Source of the DNA: Acanthaster planci
Lineage: Eukaryota > Echinodermata > Asteroidea > Valvatida > Acanthasteridae
Direction: 5' to 3'
Length of the DNA stretch: 64,000 nt
NCBI RefSeq assembly: GCF_001949145.1
Contig: NW_019091369.1
Location: 2,804,570-2,868,569 of the forward strand
Below the pieces are notes generated by a model. The model did not search any database and was not told the DNA's origin. It was given only the letters and a program-made list of their open reading frames with translations. Shown piece after piece: positions 13,721 to 35,110 of this stretch. A program made the position numbers and the translations under genes. Each line of letters starts with the position of its first letter. The first letter of the stretch is position 1.

Positions 13721-16700
13721 AGAAGTACAAGGGTATTAATCTTAGCATTTTTTCAGCTACATGAAGTGAGTTTTGATTTTTTTTTCTCATTTAGTGTAAG
13801 CTAGAAAAACAAAACCCTTTTTTCCCCAAGTCAGATGGATGAACATCTGGTGAACGGATTATTCCTCAAGGGCACCCACCTAAACTGGGGCTATGCCCCA
13901 ACCATAATCCAGCCAATGGGATTTGTCCAACTGACTGACATGTGACAACCTTCTCCTTTTGGCCAGACTGCACTGCTGGCCTATTGATTCACAGAGAACA
14001 AACTCCAATCCACCTGGTCTGTGCTTTCACTGGATACAAGGCCACACGCCCACGCCACACCTCTGCCCCACCCACCCTGGATGTGGGCGACTATCACACA
14101 TACATGTAGATGCACAGAGCCACTGCTAATGAAATCATGCTGGAATGAAACCACTGTAAAAGACTCCAGACAATAGTTTATGACGGCAAATGTGTACTAA
14201 ATGCTAAAGATCCTGTCAAATTACATGACTGAATGCTAGATAATAACACACACACATGTATACAGAAAAGTTTAAACAGAAATCAAAAAATTACCAGGAT
14301 TATCTATTTCAGTGTCCAAAAAAGTGCAAATCTTTGAATCTTATGGAGTTGGCACACTTGAATCATTGCCAATCACGGGGAAGAAAACAGAGATTATCTT
14401 GACAAAAACTCTCAAGGTCATCCTCAAGCTTGGTATTTGGAGATCTTGAGTGATTGACTTCAAAATGGCCCAGTACCATTGAAACACCAGTTGGTCACCT
14501 GACCCCTTGGAACATTGCAACAATGTGTTCACACTAACAGCTGTTTGAAACTTGACCAAACGGTTTCCCTTTCAGTTCAAACAACACAAAGCTGGACATA
14601 AACTGACACAATCAATCAAACACTGTCAGAGAAGCAACAAACATGTCCCTTTAAAAGTTGCCAATTAAAAGCCCAAATAACATCGCAGGCAAATTTGTAG
14701 GTTCCAAGACTTTTAAATTACCTCGCGCAATTACACGGCACAGTATGAGCTACTTTTTTTGTTGAAGTAGAATAAACACAGTGCTGTCTATTATTACCGT
14801 TCTGTTAGATACTTAACCATATGGTGTCTGACACAGCAAACACAAAATGATCTATTTACATGTACATGACAACTTCTATGGTAGAGCAACCATCTGCAAT
14901 GTACGCATTATTTATGACTTGAATAGTTAAACCTACGATGCAGAGGTTTGGAGAAAAATGGACAAATCAATGTCGAACAAACGCTTACAATGATTGACAG
15001 CCACGCTTTGGGAGGAAGGAGGAGGACATGGTTCAGGGAACACATTGGGCGGAGGGTTGAAGGAAAAATGACTGGCACTGTCATTAATAATTTACACAAG
15101 TCATAAGCTCTCTTAACTTCACAGCAACGCAAACCAAAAATGTGGACAACAAGTATGAGCCCCAATTTGCTGTAAGTAAAAAAAACAAGTAAAAACAAAA
15201 CGTAACAAAACAAAAACGGCTTGATTATTTACAGTTCATACATACTGTATTAGTTATTTTTGCTGGGTACAATACCACACTTTCTGAGGTTTCTTGAAAG
15301 AAATAACCTTTTTGGTTCCCTCTTGAAACATTCTCCCCTAAAGAATCAGCCTCCCCCCCAAAAAAGATTACCTGCTTAATCTACAATTACATTTCTATAT
15401 TTAACATCAATCTTGATTTGTCACAATGAGCACACCATATGGTTGGCATTCCGATGAGAATTCAAACAAAGTTGAAAGAACACCAGAGTAGGCTAACGAT
15501 AGAGACTCCATCCTCAATCCTTTCTCTAGTCCTTCGATTCACACAGAGGTTTCATGGAGAATTTTGTGGGACTGAAGAAAAGCCAAGCTATTCATACATG
15601 GGAATGTGTGCCCTTTGCAGTTATAATACAAAGAATGTAACATTGGTTTTTGTTGCAGTGCATTCGTAGAAAAACCACAACAAGGATTCTGAAAATGAGA
15701 AAGCTGCCCGGTTTCAGATTCTGTGAGGATGTAACTTTCCCCAAATTCATTCTACTTGTCCAATCATGCTTTGCTGCAACATTCAATGCAGATCTTTTTC
15801 AAAGCAGTCTTTATTTGTGTGTGAACTTGAGTTATTCACGCAGTGTTCCCAGACATTTCAAACAATTTGAACAATCAAGAGACTAGAAGCAAAAAACCAC
15901 CTTGAAATTGTATGACTCTTGGAAAACAACGTTTGGGGCAAGCTGTAGATTACAAGACTGAATCCTTTTTTCCCTGTGGCTTTTCTGGCCAGATGTTTTT
16001 CTCAATTGGCCTTGAGGAGCAAAACTGGCAGATTGAGCCATGATGTAAGAAAAAGTGGCTTTCTGTTACAATCCAGGATCCTGTCAACAAACAAAGGGGG
16101 ATTTCTCAACAAATTCAGGATCTAAAAAGAAATAAATAAATTACTACTGTCTCAAAAAAAGTATCTAGCATTTCAACCGCACCAAATTTCAGGACTGATT
16201 TTTCCAATGATGAAAACATTCAAGGAAAACCGAAACGCTCCTGTTGCTAGGTAAAAGCAATTAGCGAGCGTGGGCTGGAATTAAACATAAACACAATGTC
16301 AGGGGAAAGGAAATATGAAAAGAAAAGCGATTGCTTTTAACGCGGTCTTGGAGAGGCAGAGGCTATCATATATTAAGCAGCATTTGGGTTTGACGTCGTT
16401 AGATCCAATTTGGTAACCGTACTGGAGGCAGACACCTTGAGGGGAATCAGCATGTCAGAGGGCCAGGGTGTTCCGGTTGGACCTGGATGGCGATCAGTGA
16501 TCCAACATTGGTTCAGAACCCATCAGAACCCATCAAGTGGACGGAGCGAAGTGTTAGGATCACTGATCAAGATTCCAGATCAATATGAAACAAACAGGGC
16601 CCAAGTCTCTGTTGAAATCACCGATGAGGAATGTCAAGCCACAAAAAGAAATACTTTTAAAGGAAAACACAAGAGGATGAGAAACTCAAGTCGACAAAAA

Positions 16701-17770
16701 CGTTTAAGATTTCAAGGAAAAATGTTACCATACCCACAGTACGTTTTCCTCAAATTTAATCCACCAAAATCTTCCACAGAACAGGAAGCCAATGGATTAC
16801 TTTCCACACTTACAAGAGGCGTCAAGCCCTACAAAGAGTAAAACCTGGGTGAGTGCCACCTTCCAGGACCCCACAAAATCCTCCAAAAACTAAATAGATT
16901 GGAAATACAACTCTTAAATGGGTAATAAATAAGTTTTGAACTTCTCTCAGTAGCAAATTATGCCAAGTAAAATTGTCACAGTGCTTGCTGTCTGTGCCGC
17001 AACAGAAAAAAACTGTAAATACATTCACCTTTAAGGTACACAAGAGAAAAAAAATCAACAATAGTTCACCATCACCACAAGGATGGGCTTTACATCTCAA
17101 TTCTTCCAAGGACTGATTTTAAAATAAATTCAGTCCCAAGGGCAAAAAAGGTTTAACTGACAATTAAAAGTGAGCAAACAATTCATGGCATTTGCATAAA
17201 AATGCCGGCGCTAAAGCAAGTCGACTTTTTGTTTTGACAAACAGCTGTTCGCATTTTCCCCTCCGGAACAGAAACTCGCTGACATTTGCGGAAAACATGA
17301 GGAAAATAATGGAACCCTTTTAATCTCGTTTGCAGATAAAAATGCCGATATCACTTCCAATACAATTCTTCTGGCAATAACAGCTTGATACTCATTAATC
17401 ACGCGAGTATTCATGTGCAAGGTTCAGAAAAATGGAGCGCATGTAAAACGAGGGCCACAGGAGAACAGCAGAGTAATGGTCGTTTATAATCAGACTAAAA
17501 CCTGAGTGAAATACCCCCCCCCAAAAAAAGTGCTGTGGTTTGAAAACAGGGTAGTCTGATCATGGTGTAGAATGGAAAGGATGTCTCCCAGTATTACAGG
17601 TGCACGTGCACGTATGCGGTCCAGAAATGGGGAGATGTTAAGGTTCCATTTTGTCATGTCGGCAGAGGTTGGCAGCAGTTTTGTCGGCCATAAAAAATAA
17701 GCCGACCAGATGGTTATCTGACACACAGTTCTGTCAATCACCCTCTGTCTGAATTTCCAATGGTGCTGCC

Positions 17771-17789
17771 TTTTTTTTTTTTTTTTTTT
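17771..17789 (+). repeat. Poly-T tract (19 T)
   Basis: An uninterrupted run of 19 T. It could be the reverse-strand A tail of an old retroposed copy, but no retroposon body was recognised beside it. Confidence 0.8.
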
Positions 17790-18435
17790 GAAGTCAAGAA
17801 TTTTAATGAAAAGCCTGAACTTGGTGATGCTGAAATGTTTCACATTTTGGACGTTTTCTCTGACCGCAAAAAGAAAAAAAATTGTTTTGAAGTTCTTTCA
17901 AAATTCCGGCAGAGATCAGTGCCACCGCATGGTCAAATATTATTCAGCATTTTTACCAGAAAAACACTGACTTACCAAACTTTTTGAAATATAAGTGCAA
18001 AAAAATCCAACAAAATACTACAAAACATTGGCAAACAGGGATAAACTGTGAGCACAATGTGCCAATTCTGAACAAAATCACTCAGAAGTCACTACCTCAA
18101 CATTGGGAGGAAAAAAGAACTAGAGATGGACTTGTGTGGTCAACTCACAAGAGCCAGGACAGACAGGGACAGGTACTGCTAAAGGAGGCAAAGCTAGACA
18201 GAATGCACCTGGGTGATTTGACCATTTTTCCCCAGAATGTGTACAAACAGAATCAGTTTCAGGAGAGAGAAAAGAGGACAGCAATGGATTTTGGGTATAG
18301 GAAAAACATCTTAACGGAAGTGTCTTTGAGTGTTTAAAATGGTTTGTAACTATAGACTGTTAGTTACAGCCGGAAAACAGCATGTGCGCCTTGGGGAGGC
18401 CAATGGCTAACAGCTGCAACCATGTTCCTCTTACT

Positions 18436-19325
18436 CTAAAGCCATGTTTCCATTGGACTTTTCTTCTGCAGCTACGCGGAAACTGATCACGACATTCCTC
18501 TGTGTCACTCTACCATTGCCACATGGACTTTTTTACTATAATGGAACGTTTACCTGTATTTGCTGTGTAAGACTAGCTGAAAACATTGCCAGCGCTGTAC
18601 AAATCATAACAAAATTGACAAAATCTGACCAGAAAAATTACAAAATCATAAAAATTTGGCAAAATCTGCCAACTTCTAAGTGGCAGTTGAAGAAGATGTA
18701 CCCGTTCACAAAGTGTGTATGGGTGATTCCAGAAATTAGGGGTCCATTTTTTGTGTGTCCCTGTCACATCTGAAAAACGATTTTGCGAGTTCAGAACACA
18801 TTTTTCTAATTTCCAAGAGTAATGAATTAATGCAAATTACCTGTCAAACAAATAGTAATAGTTTGAAATCAATTTCTGGTGATATTTCCTTGTCAAATAA
18901 CAAAGGTCAGATGTACATGTAACAGGGACACAAAAATGCCACAGTTTTGGACCCCTAACTTCTGGAATTACCCGTGCAGCTTCATCCAGGTGCGGTTCAC
19001 TGTGTGCAGCATGCTGCTACAGGAGATTGGGAACCATACAACCATTTTCGTATGCCTGCTGTCAATCTCTGTGTAGCGGTAGTCTTGTTCATAGGTTTGG
19101 CGTGTCATGGTCAATGTACATTGTAGAAGAACTGGACTTACTGTGGCTGCACGGAAATCTTCCGTGACCCTTTTTGGCCTGTTAGTTTTACATCACAGAT
19201 GCGGTACATTAAAGTTGACACGGACATTACTTTACTGTGTGTTCCCATTGGATTTAATTTTGTAATTCTACAGGAAAGCTTCCGAAAGTAAACCAAAAAA
19301 AGTCCAATGGGAACACGGCTTTTTA
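18436..19325. mobile_element. Composite MITE region (outer element)
   Basis: The left side carries CCATGTTTCCATTGGACTTT at 18442-18461 and the right side the inverted form AAAGTCCAATGGGAACACGG ending near 19318. These could be ends of one element of about 890 bp, or two copies of one short element. A further short hairpin (19239-19316) uses the same GTGTTCCCATTGGA motif. A second MITE (18721-18973) sits inside. There is no coding capacity. Confidence 0.45.
18721..18973. mobile_element. MITE family A, copy 1 (253 bp)
   Basis: Starts GGGTGATTCCAGAAATTAGG and ends with the inverted CTGGAATTACCC. The inverted arms reach about 60 bases inward (GTGTGTCCCTGTCACATCTG against CAGATGTACATGTAACAGGG). 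A close second copy lies at 48077-48318 in LCA5 intron 1. This copy lies inside the composite region 18436-19325, so it may have inserted later. Confidence 0.75.
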
Positions 19326-20189
19326 GCTACAGCCAGATGATACAGGACATTGCTGTAGTTAATATGCATGCTTGCACTCACACACTCACTGCTTACTAAT
19401 CAACATTGCAGCTGTGAGGTGATTTACCCCAACGTACAAAAGAGAAAGGGGATGAACAGAACAGGAGATGTCACAGAAAACTGACTATGCCCTTCTGTGT
19501 TAACAATCTTTTCGATATTACAATCCAGATGTATTAAAGTTCATCCTTGATGGACTGCCATAATATACATAAGCTTGGATAACCAGATTGAAAATTTATT
19601 CTAGTGGGTCATTTTGAATGTATTTTGCTCTACCATGACCAAATCATCCAGATTACACCCATCAATCATGCCCACGTAGATGGTCTCTGAACAAAGGAGA
19701 AAGTCCAGCTTAACAAGTTATCCTGGTCTACAAGTCTGAGTGTCTTCTTTTTGGCCGGCCAGTCTACCGTGACCGCATCATCCAGCATAACACCAGCAAT
19801 CTTTCCCACATGAAAACCACATGAGCTTGTGTGTGTGCTGGCATGCATCTTTCTTTCTCTGAGCATGGATAAAAGACATTGTCAGGACCCTGGCCCAATC
19901 ACTACTTGGTTGACGGAGGTGTCATGCCACTGAAGCCAGAGGTTAACCTTTCAGTGATCCTACCATAGTGGTACAATGGACTTTTCTGCTTGAAAGCCCA
20001 TGTGAGCCCCTCGTGAATGCCTTGAAAGCCACAGGCTAACCCCTGAATATCCTGATGGGGTAGAAGGGTACATGAATGCACACTACAAGGTTATTTTGAC
20101 TATATATAACAGGCTTTGCCCTTACCCAACGTACGTGTATATTAATAAGCACTGCATGCTCAGTGCTTGTCCTAGAGCTTGTGAAAAAA

Positions 20190-20255
20190 CCTCATAAGCT
20201 TACTCGGGTGGGACTCGAACCCACGACCTCCTGCTTACTAGTGCAGATGTCAAAT
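20190..20255 (-). repeat. tRNA-derived SINE fragment
   Basis: On the minus strand the segment contains a perfect pol III B box (GGTTCGAGTCC, 20211-20221) within a CACTAGTAAGC...GAGGTCGTGG context typical of tRNA-derived SINEs. A complete cloverleaf with a good 5' half could not be drawn, so this is more likely a SINE piece than a working tRNA gene. Confidence 0.45.
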
Positions 20256-21556
20256 ACATCTTGAAAGTTATTTTGCTTGCCACCAACCCAGGGTACATGT
20301 ACACTGGAGTGACCTGTTCAAATGTTTTGTATACATTCTGTAGACAAATGGCAAACATTGTTGGTGGCAAAATGATGCCAACAGAAATAAGCACTGTTCA
20401 CATGAAGTGTAACTAAGTGAGGTGTAAAAAAAAGGGGGGGCCAATTTCATCTCACAGAGCTACTGAGCACAGCTATGTGCTTAGCGAAAGAAAAGAATTC
20501 CTCAGTAAGAACAGGTTACTGGCCAGAATGTGCTTGCTTGTGACAGGTGCCCTGCCAACTTTTGCTTCGCAGGTAAGCTAAGCAGTCTGCGAACTTGGGC
20601 CCTGACCATTTCTTGATGCACGGCTAAGAGCCCTCTGTCTGTCTTGCAATATTAGGTAAAAGACACCTGTTACACTCTAGAGGTTCAGGTTGCTGGCATA
20701 CACGCTTAGCCAAAGTTGCCCCTAATTAACTTATAACACACCTGTAACAGCATGCAGACGGATGCCAAATTGCAAGAAATGCGCAAAATTGTCTATGCTA
20801 TTCCATGCCAGGCCCGTGCGAACACGCATAGGCATGAGGTCTGTTGCTACAGGACAGCTCACACACATGAAAAAAAATTACGTAAAAAACATGAAAACCA
20901 TAAGGGTTTTCTGCTTTCAAAAAGTAAAGCTCCGCAAAACTGGGCCCCAGTCGTATGACATTCCATGAGTAACCTGCTCTTGTTGTTAAAATGAAACCTT
21001 GAATTTTTTGGGCTCTACAAATTGTTTTGAATCCTCAAATGGTGAAACAGGCATGACCAGCAGTTGTTGAAAACATTCATTGGTATCAATCTGGGGGGAG
21101 GGCATTGAAAAGCATGTACCGCTGACACAAGCTAACAGTTCCGACCTGCGGTTTCTCGTAAGCGATGCACGGTAACTCCATTCCACTGATCACTGGTACC
21201 AGGATTTAACCTCCTCAAAATGATTAAACAGATGTTGATTTGCATATATATATATGCAGCTATACCCAATTATGGTCAGCCACTGTCAAAATGGTTTGAC
21301 CATGACTTCCACCAAACTACATGGAGGGGGAAAACCCTGCCGACTCTGAATCCTAATACCTTGGGAAATATTGGAGATTGTCAGAGTCACATGAAACTGA
21401 TTGTATCGTATCGACATATTTTTTTGCAGACGGGTATTTGGAAACTGAACGCCAACAGATTGTAATGGGCATAGCACGTTGCAAGAGCTGGAAATGTGGA
21501 AATCTTTAGAGATGTAAAAAAACGAGACAAAAATTCTTGGAGCAGTGTGTTTCCCT

Positions 21557-21586
21557 TTTATTATGCCAGATGTGAGATGTTTTATT
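21557..21586 (-). terminator. Candidate BCKDHB poly(A) signals
   Basis: AATAAA on the minus strand at 21581-21586 and again at 21557-21562 are the first such hexamers downstream of the BCKDHB stop at 22238. They imply a 3' UTR of about 650 bases. Transcript evidence is needed to choose between them. Confidence 0.4.
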
Positions 21587-22237
21587 CATGGATATCTGGT
21601 GATACGAGGAAAAATTGGAGATCCGCTTCAGTCGACATCTCAAGCTACCGCATGGTATGGGTATTTTTCTCATATTTCACACACGATTTCTTTTATAGGA
21701 GACTTGAACAAAAGCAACTTATTACAAAATGGATTAATAAAACAATTCCTCACTACATCTCCATATGACACATCCTTTTGTACACAACGTACCAGCAGAA
21801 ATTTACAATACTTCCGCTTATTGCTTTCATCATTTGCATTAATTATATTCCTATGCCGACCAAGAACAAGTGTCAGTGTCAAACTAAGGTGGCCACAAGA
21901 GGGCAGCATTTCAACCAAATGGCTCCGTACAAGAAATTAAACAAAATTAATAAATAGAAACCAATAAAATGGCAAGGAAAACTCATCGGCTGACATGGCT
22001 TTCGACCATATCAAACCAACTGCTTAGCAAATCATGTAATTTTATAATGTAAGCAACACAGTGGGAACAAGTCATAGGCCATTTGTATGTGACACGTGGC
22101 TGGTAACTCAATTTTGCTGATCAGATATTTTCTGCTCTTAGCAAATTTCAATGTTCAGCACATTTTTGAGCTGTAAAAAATAATACATATAAACACCTGG
22201 ACTTACCTATGACATCAATGGGCCGAGCCAAGTGACC

Positions 22238-30871
<8,634 letters not shown>

Positions 30872-32199
30872 TTTCGGAAAACTACGTGTAATTACACTGT
30901 ACACTATCTACTATGTACAGGTACATTGTACAAGGCCGGGCCTGCGTGTTTTTCGATTTGAAGCGCCCTCTTGTGAGTCAGAAAATGAAAGGCCACGTTG
31001 GCTTGCTCAGTTCCGGGGTGGAGTATTGAAATATTGGCGGGCTCAGGTCATGCTGGAGGCGAGGGGGGAGGGGTCGATGGAACTCCACCAAAAATCAGTA
31101 AACAGAACATGCTGTCAATGTTTGGTACAAGTACCTGCAATCTTGAAAATCTTCAATTTCTATTTTCATACAGGCAAAATTTCAAAGTCTGAGCTAATCA
31201 CAAGTTGAAAAATGTTCCAATTTTTCCATTTTCACTTCTTTTTGTTTATTTCTAAAATGAAATTTCTAATTCAAACATTGCAACAAGACCAAAACAGTCT
31301 CATTTGTGTTAAACATTATTTACTCCTCCTTCAAATTCTTGAGTGTTAAATTCTTACATAAGGAGGTAATTTTCTGTATGTTACTGAAAATACAAATCTT
31401 ACAATGACAGTACTTTTCACAACTTTACACTTGAGTGTCAATATCTATCTGCTCCAATTAATATTTCTGTTTATAGTCATGACTATTTCTTCTGAGAATG
31501 TATTATGGTTAAATAAACACATTACTCTATAAATGATATTAACATTAATATTAAAATTAAATCAAGTCACTCACTCTGTAATATTGTAAACTTTTTGTTG
31601 AAAAATATATACAGGGCTAAAATCTTGAACAATTTAATGCCATTAACCCCAACATCACTGTGCAAGAGATTTTCGTTTTAAATTAACCAGGATTGAGCAC
31701 TCTGTAATGCCATTCTAGGCACACTTGTTGGAATGAAATTGCTACAGCAAGTCAAATTTAAGGGAATGGTTCCAAAACCACCTATTCAGCCTTGAACTCA
31801 TAAAAATCTGGTTATAGGTGATGGAATTACACAAAGTGGCAAGAAAGGGTTTACAATTTTTGAGCAGTTAGAATCGCAGTAATTGGTTGGTAGCTGAGTT
31901 AGAACAACCCTAAAAATTAGTTGACACAGTTTAAAAACTTCGCCTGATACACATAACACCAGACAAACTCAGGATAATCCTGGTCATGGAGTAGGTTAAA
32001 AACTCTCCCAATGTGCTATCTTATCAGACAAATCGTACTGGATTGTTTAATTGCATCAATTCCCAAAATATTACAGATCAAATCCGGAGATAATATTAAT
32101 CTAAAATTTCCATTTAAAGCTTCTACTCAAGCTACATATACAAATATAAACAAAAAAATGATGAAAAGTAGTAGTATTGTGAAATCACCTACAATTAGC
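30872..32199. other. Intergenic: BCKDHB upstream region
   Basis: No coding exon was seen. The first about 150 bases next to the BCKDHB start are relatively CpG-containing (GGCCGGGCCTGCGTG near 30935) and have no TATA box, so a TATA-less promoter is likely. The rest is A+T-rich with no recognisable structure until the duplicated block near 32200. Confidence 0.5.
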
Positions 32200-32268
32200 C
32201 AATCATCAAGTCATTTAACACAATTAAAATTTCTACAACAGACAAGCTAGAATTCTGTGTCAACATGG

Positions 32269-32895
32269 TTAATAAACAGATATGGCCCACATCACCGCCA
32301 AGATTAAGCACCAAAGGCCGATGCCGATGGACATGCCCTGGTTACAGACTTCTGGGTCAGGAACCCCAGTGAAGCATGGCACATCTACCCCATCCAAGCA
32401 CTTTCCATCAGGGTAGCCCTCCTTGAGTCCTGCATCGATGCCGCGATGGACAGCCTCGAAGGTCTCCTCAGAGGGGTCCTCGAGAGCGCCAGGCTGCACA
32501 TTCACATCATAGACGGAGAAATTGGTTCCAAAACCTTTGCCGAGAAAAAGAATGTACCTCTTCCCCTTGACGAGGTCACTGGAAACACAGGGAGCGTCTT
32601 CAGAGACAGTGATGTTCTCAAACACCGTGGTGTTACTTTGCATGGAGTCTTCTGGTTGTGGGTTACCCCTCAGCCAGCACAGAGGTTTAACCACAACCCA
32701 ATAGTGCTGGTCTATTTGCAAATTAGAGCCGGGCATGGGCATGTGATCGCTTGCTACTGTGCCGTACACCACCCACTTGGGTTTCCTAGCTCTGTTTTCG
32801 ATCGACTCTGATTTCCAGTCGTCACTTACACTGCAGGCATAAGTGATACTAACCACTGCCAGAAAGATGCAGAGGACTTCAAAGAAATGCATCAT
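32269..32895 (-). CDS. Secreted, probably GPI-anchored NTR/TIMP-like protein, left paralogue
   Basis: 208 aa in one coding exon. The start Met lies 9 bases after a splice acceptor (TTGACAG at 32905), so the 5' UTR begins in a separate exon near 33771-33830. Residues 1-20 form a signal peptide, and predicted cleavage (TYA/C) leaves Cys21 first, as in TIMPs. Other Cys: 73, 103, 166, 174, 184, 196. N-glycosylation sequons lie at 88, 94 and 125. SIENRARKPKWVVYGTV, QHYWVVVKPLCWLRG and KGKRYILFLGKG recall the strand-Cys-strand pattern of NTR-type OB folds and of the neuregulin GGF2 and CCDC3 N-termini; this is a resemblance, not a proven family. The last 21 residues are hydrophobic without a basic tail, which suggests a GPI signal. 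It lies 1.4 kb upstream of BCKDHB on the same strand. The role is unknown; anchored inhibitor or binding protein is inference. Confidence 0.85.
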   Translation of the reverse strand: MMHFFEVLCIFLAVVSITYACSVSDDWKSESIENRARKPKWVVYGTVASDHMPMPGSNLQIDQHYWVVVKPLCWLRGNPQPEDSMQSNTTVFENITVSEDAPCVSSDLVKGKRYILFLGKGFGTNFSVYDVNVQPGALEDPSEETFEAVHRGIDAGLKEGYPDGKCLDGVDVPCFTGVPDPEVCNQGMSIGIGLWCLILAVMWAISVY

Positions 32896-33189
32896 AGTTG
32901 GATTCTGTCAACAAAAAGATACACGCAATGGTTTTGTACTCCTGGTTTAACATTCTTCCATAACATTTTCACATGTTAAATTTAAACAACGGTATATCCG
33001 CTGTGCCAAAGCTTTACACAAAAATCAGAAACAGTTTGTTACCAGTTGCCTGTAGCAAGTCTATGGTGTACTATCATTGTATCACATAGTTGTTCACTGT
33101 CACAGACCTACAGCAACTGTTCCTATTCTGCTATACAGTGCATTCCTTAAAATTGTACTGTGTACACTCAAGCATGAATTGGGTATAAG

Positions 33190-33640
33190 GTGCCCTAGAA
33201 AGGAGTGGGCAGTGTGATTCCTTCTGTTGTCTCTGCTCACTGCATCAACCTGTTTTATTTGGGATGCTATGTGGTCTCAACTGGGGTGTGGCCCGAGTAC
33301 ACGTCGCCAATAGTGACTGGAAAACCGGCGCAGTACTGGTGGAATGACCAACACTCGGTGGTTGCCTGATTAAGGCCACACTACGACTCCCTCAAATTTG
33401 GGGTTGTATCTCCAAAGCAGTTCCAGTGTTGGGGTCTCCAGTTTTTAGTCTCTAGTTTAGCTTGTTCTAGTCTTGAGTTTTAAATCTTGGATACTTAATT
33501 TTACATTGACGTAAGGAGAGACTTGTCTCATTGTTTTGATCATGTGATTCTACCTCCATGTTTTGATGGAACTGTTGCTCGAGTTTTGACCTACACATGA
33601 ATAAAGACGGTCTAATTTAATTTTATTCCTGCATGGTTTA
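33190..33640. mobile_element. Extra segment in the left-paralogue intron
   Basis: The left intron (32905-33770, 866 bp) is about twice the right one (36240-36657, 418 bp). The surplus maps to this segment, which is more GC-rich (GGCCCGAGTACACGTCGCC) and ends near ATGAATAAAGACGG. It is probably an insertion after the duplication, perhaps an LTR or SINE-like piece. The class was not identified. Confidence 0.4.
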
Positions 33641-33770
33641 ACACGCTCTGGTTAACTTAAAAGTTGTTAAACATCATTCACTTCGTGAGTTAATGACTCT
33701 CTCCTGACTTCAATGACAACAAGCAAAGTGCTGAAATTTTCAGGGGACTGGATTTTTTTGTTCGTCTTAC

Positions 33771-33830
33771 CCGTCTGGTGTTCTCAGTGCACGTGAACAG
33801 GTGATCTACAACAGGTCTAATGAGACAGTT
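33771..33830 (-). other. Predicted non-coding exon 1, left paralogue
   Basis: The segment precedes a donor (GTAAGACG on the minus strand, 33763-33770) and aligns with 36658-36715 of the right copy, including the GTGCAC-GAG and TAGACCTG words. No TATA box was seen at the matching upstream distance, unlike the right copy. The 5' end is a guess. Confidence 0.45.
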
Positions 33831-35110
33831 CACGAAACAAAATCTGACAGGCCGCCAAGCTCAGTATTCATAGGCACGTCAGAGCATAACTTGAATCGAC
33901 CATGGAGTTTCTACCTCCATGAATTTACACGGTGCCAGCCAATTCCGAACACGGATGAGTGCTGACTTGCCAAGGTGTGACTCAGTTGACGGTTAAGCGC
34001 GTATTCAATGGAAATGTGTTTACGAAAACATAACACAGATGCTCGGAACTTCGGAGTCCATGGTCGACGGTCACACAATAGCGAGCCCGACCTGCTGGCC
34101 TTGGCTAGGCTGTGGCCGCACTAGTTAAATGTTATGTTTCTCTGTTCTTTGCTCTGGCTGCGGCTCTTTCATTTCATTTCATGTACCACGGAGCTTGCAC
34201 ATATGCCATTTTCCCGAATTTTGAACCCGTTATTTAAATTATAGGGCCTACATCTTTGAGTCTGCAATTTGTGACAAGCTTATGAAAGGACAATTTTGAC
34301 AGACCATGGAGGAAGGAACACACACAGACGTAACCCCTCCATGCACGCACATGAGAAAATAGTCTCCTTCCGCGGCCACCACCAGCGATCATCCCGTGGA
34401 CATACCGCGGTGGTAGGCTACCTCCATGGACATACCTGCCAAATTACAAGGTGAAGCTAAATAAAAACTGATGTGATAAGTGTCAAGGCTGTATGGAAGA
34501 GGGCGGAGGACTGGTTAAAGGTCAAGATTAGTACAACATGTTATTAATGAAACTACGTTTTTGCCTGAGACAATACACACCAAAAATTTAAAGTCTTGTG
34601 TATGCATCTATACATGTATTTACTTTTATTTAAAAGCACTACTGTTTGAAGTACTTAAAAGGTTCTTGTACACTGTTAACTTTCCATGGTACTTATCTGA
34701 CACAAGATAGTATTCCCGGCACACATGTTTGATATGAATGTAAAATGCTGTGTAGTACTGATATTTCATTTCGTAAGGATGCTGGAATTTTGAGCTGAAT
34801 ACATCAAAGAATGAAAATTGCACTTTCCTCCCCAACTGTGGTGACCTCAGTTCAAATCCAAAAGTTCAGCTACGAACCAAGTCTTTGAGTACATTGAAAA
34901 AATGTGTTTCAGGAAAGGTTGTATTTTGCTTAATCTCAACATTCTACACTGTAAGTACATATAAAGTTGATCCAATAAACTATGACACAAAGGCAAAGTT
35001 AACAATACCATTGATGTTTTAACCTTTTAAACTTTGCATTCATACAAAAGAGTAACAACTCATAAAAGAGTTTTTTAATTTTTGAAAGTTTGAAGCTTAA
35101 TTTTCATTTT

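Larger units (their letters stand above)
1..21550. other. Long non-coding stretch, no recognisable gene
   Basis: I found no exon that matches a protein family I know and no chain of exons with compatible phases on either strand. The longest open frames (7269-7823, 16410-16841) are low in complexity and do not resemble proteins. The stretch holds MITE-like elements (13556-13720, 18436-19325), a dispersed repeat (12711-12819), a tRNA-derived piece (20190-20255), a 19-base T run at 17771-17789 and CA/GA simple repeats. A GC-rich patch at about 395-560 stands out from the A+T-rich surroundings. Segments at 14640-14740 and 17195-17450 look like conserved non-coding DNA by texture only. It could be intergenic, or introns of a gene running off the left edge. 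Confidence 0.6.
32200..35110. repeat. Tandem segmental duplication, left unit
   Basis: This block and 35560-38600 share the same order of parts: an NTR-like coding exon, the TTGACAG acceptor, the GTAAGACG donor of a non-coding first exon, TTTACAAA-type flanks, GGAAATGTGTTTAC, TTTTGAACCCG, the motif TGATAAGTG-CAAGGCTGTAT, TTCCATGG-ACTTATCTGACAC, a tRNA-like piece, and finally CTTTGCATTCAT. Coding ends are about 90% alike and flanks are more diverged. Unit edges are approximate. Confidence 0.8.

Noticed and set aside
16410-16841. 143-codon open frame on the plus strand
   Set aside because: No recognisable motif. It contains a small tandem repeat (CAGAACCCAT) and looks like a chance frame.
20190-20255. 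Functional tRNA gene
   Set aside because: The B box is perfect but no credible 5' half or acceptor-stem pairing was found.
32446-32811. 121-codon frame antisense to the left NTR-like gene
   Set aside because: A similar antisense frame exists over the right copy, but both simply mirror the conserved coding strand.
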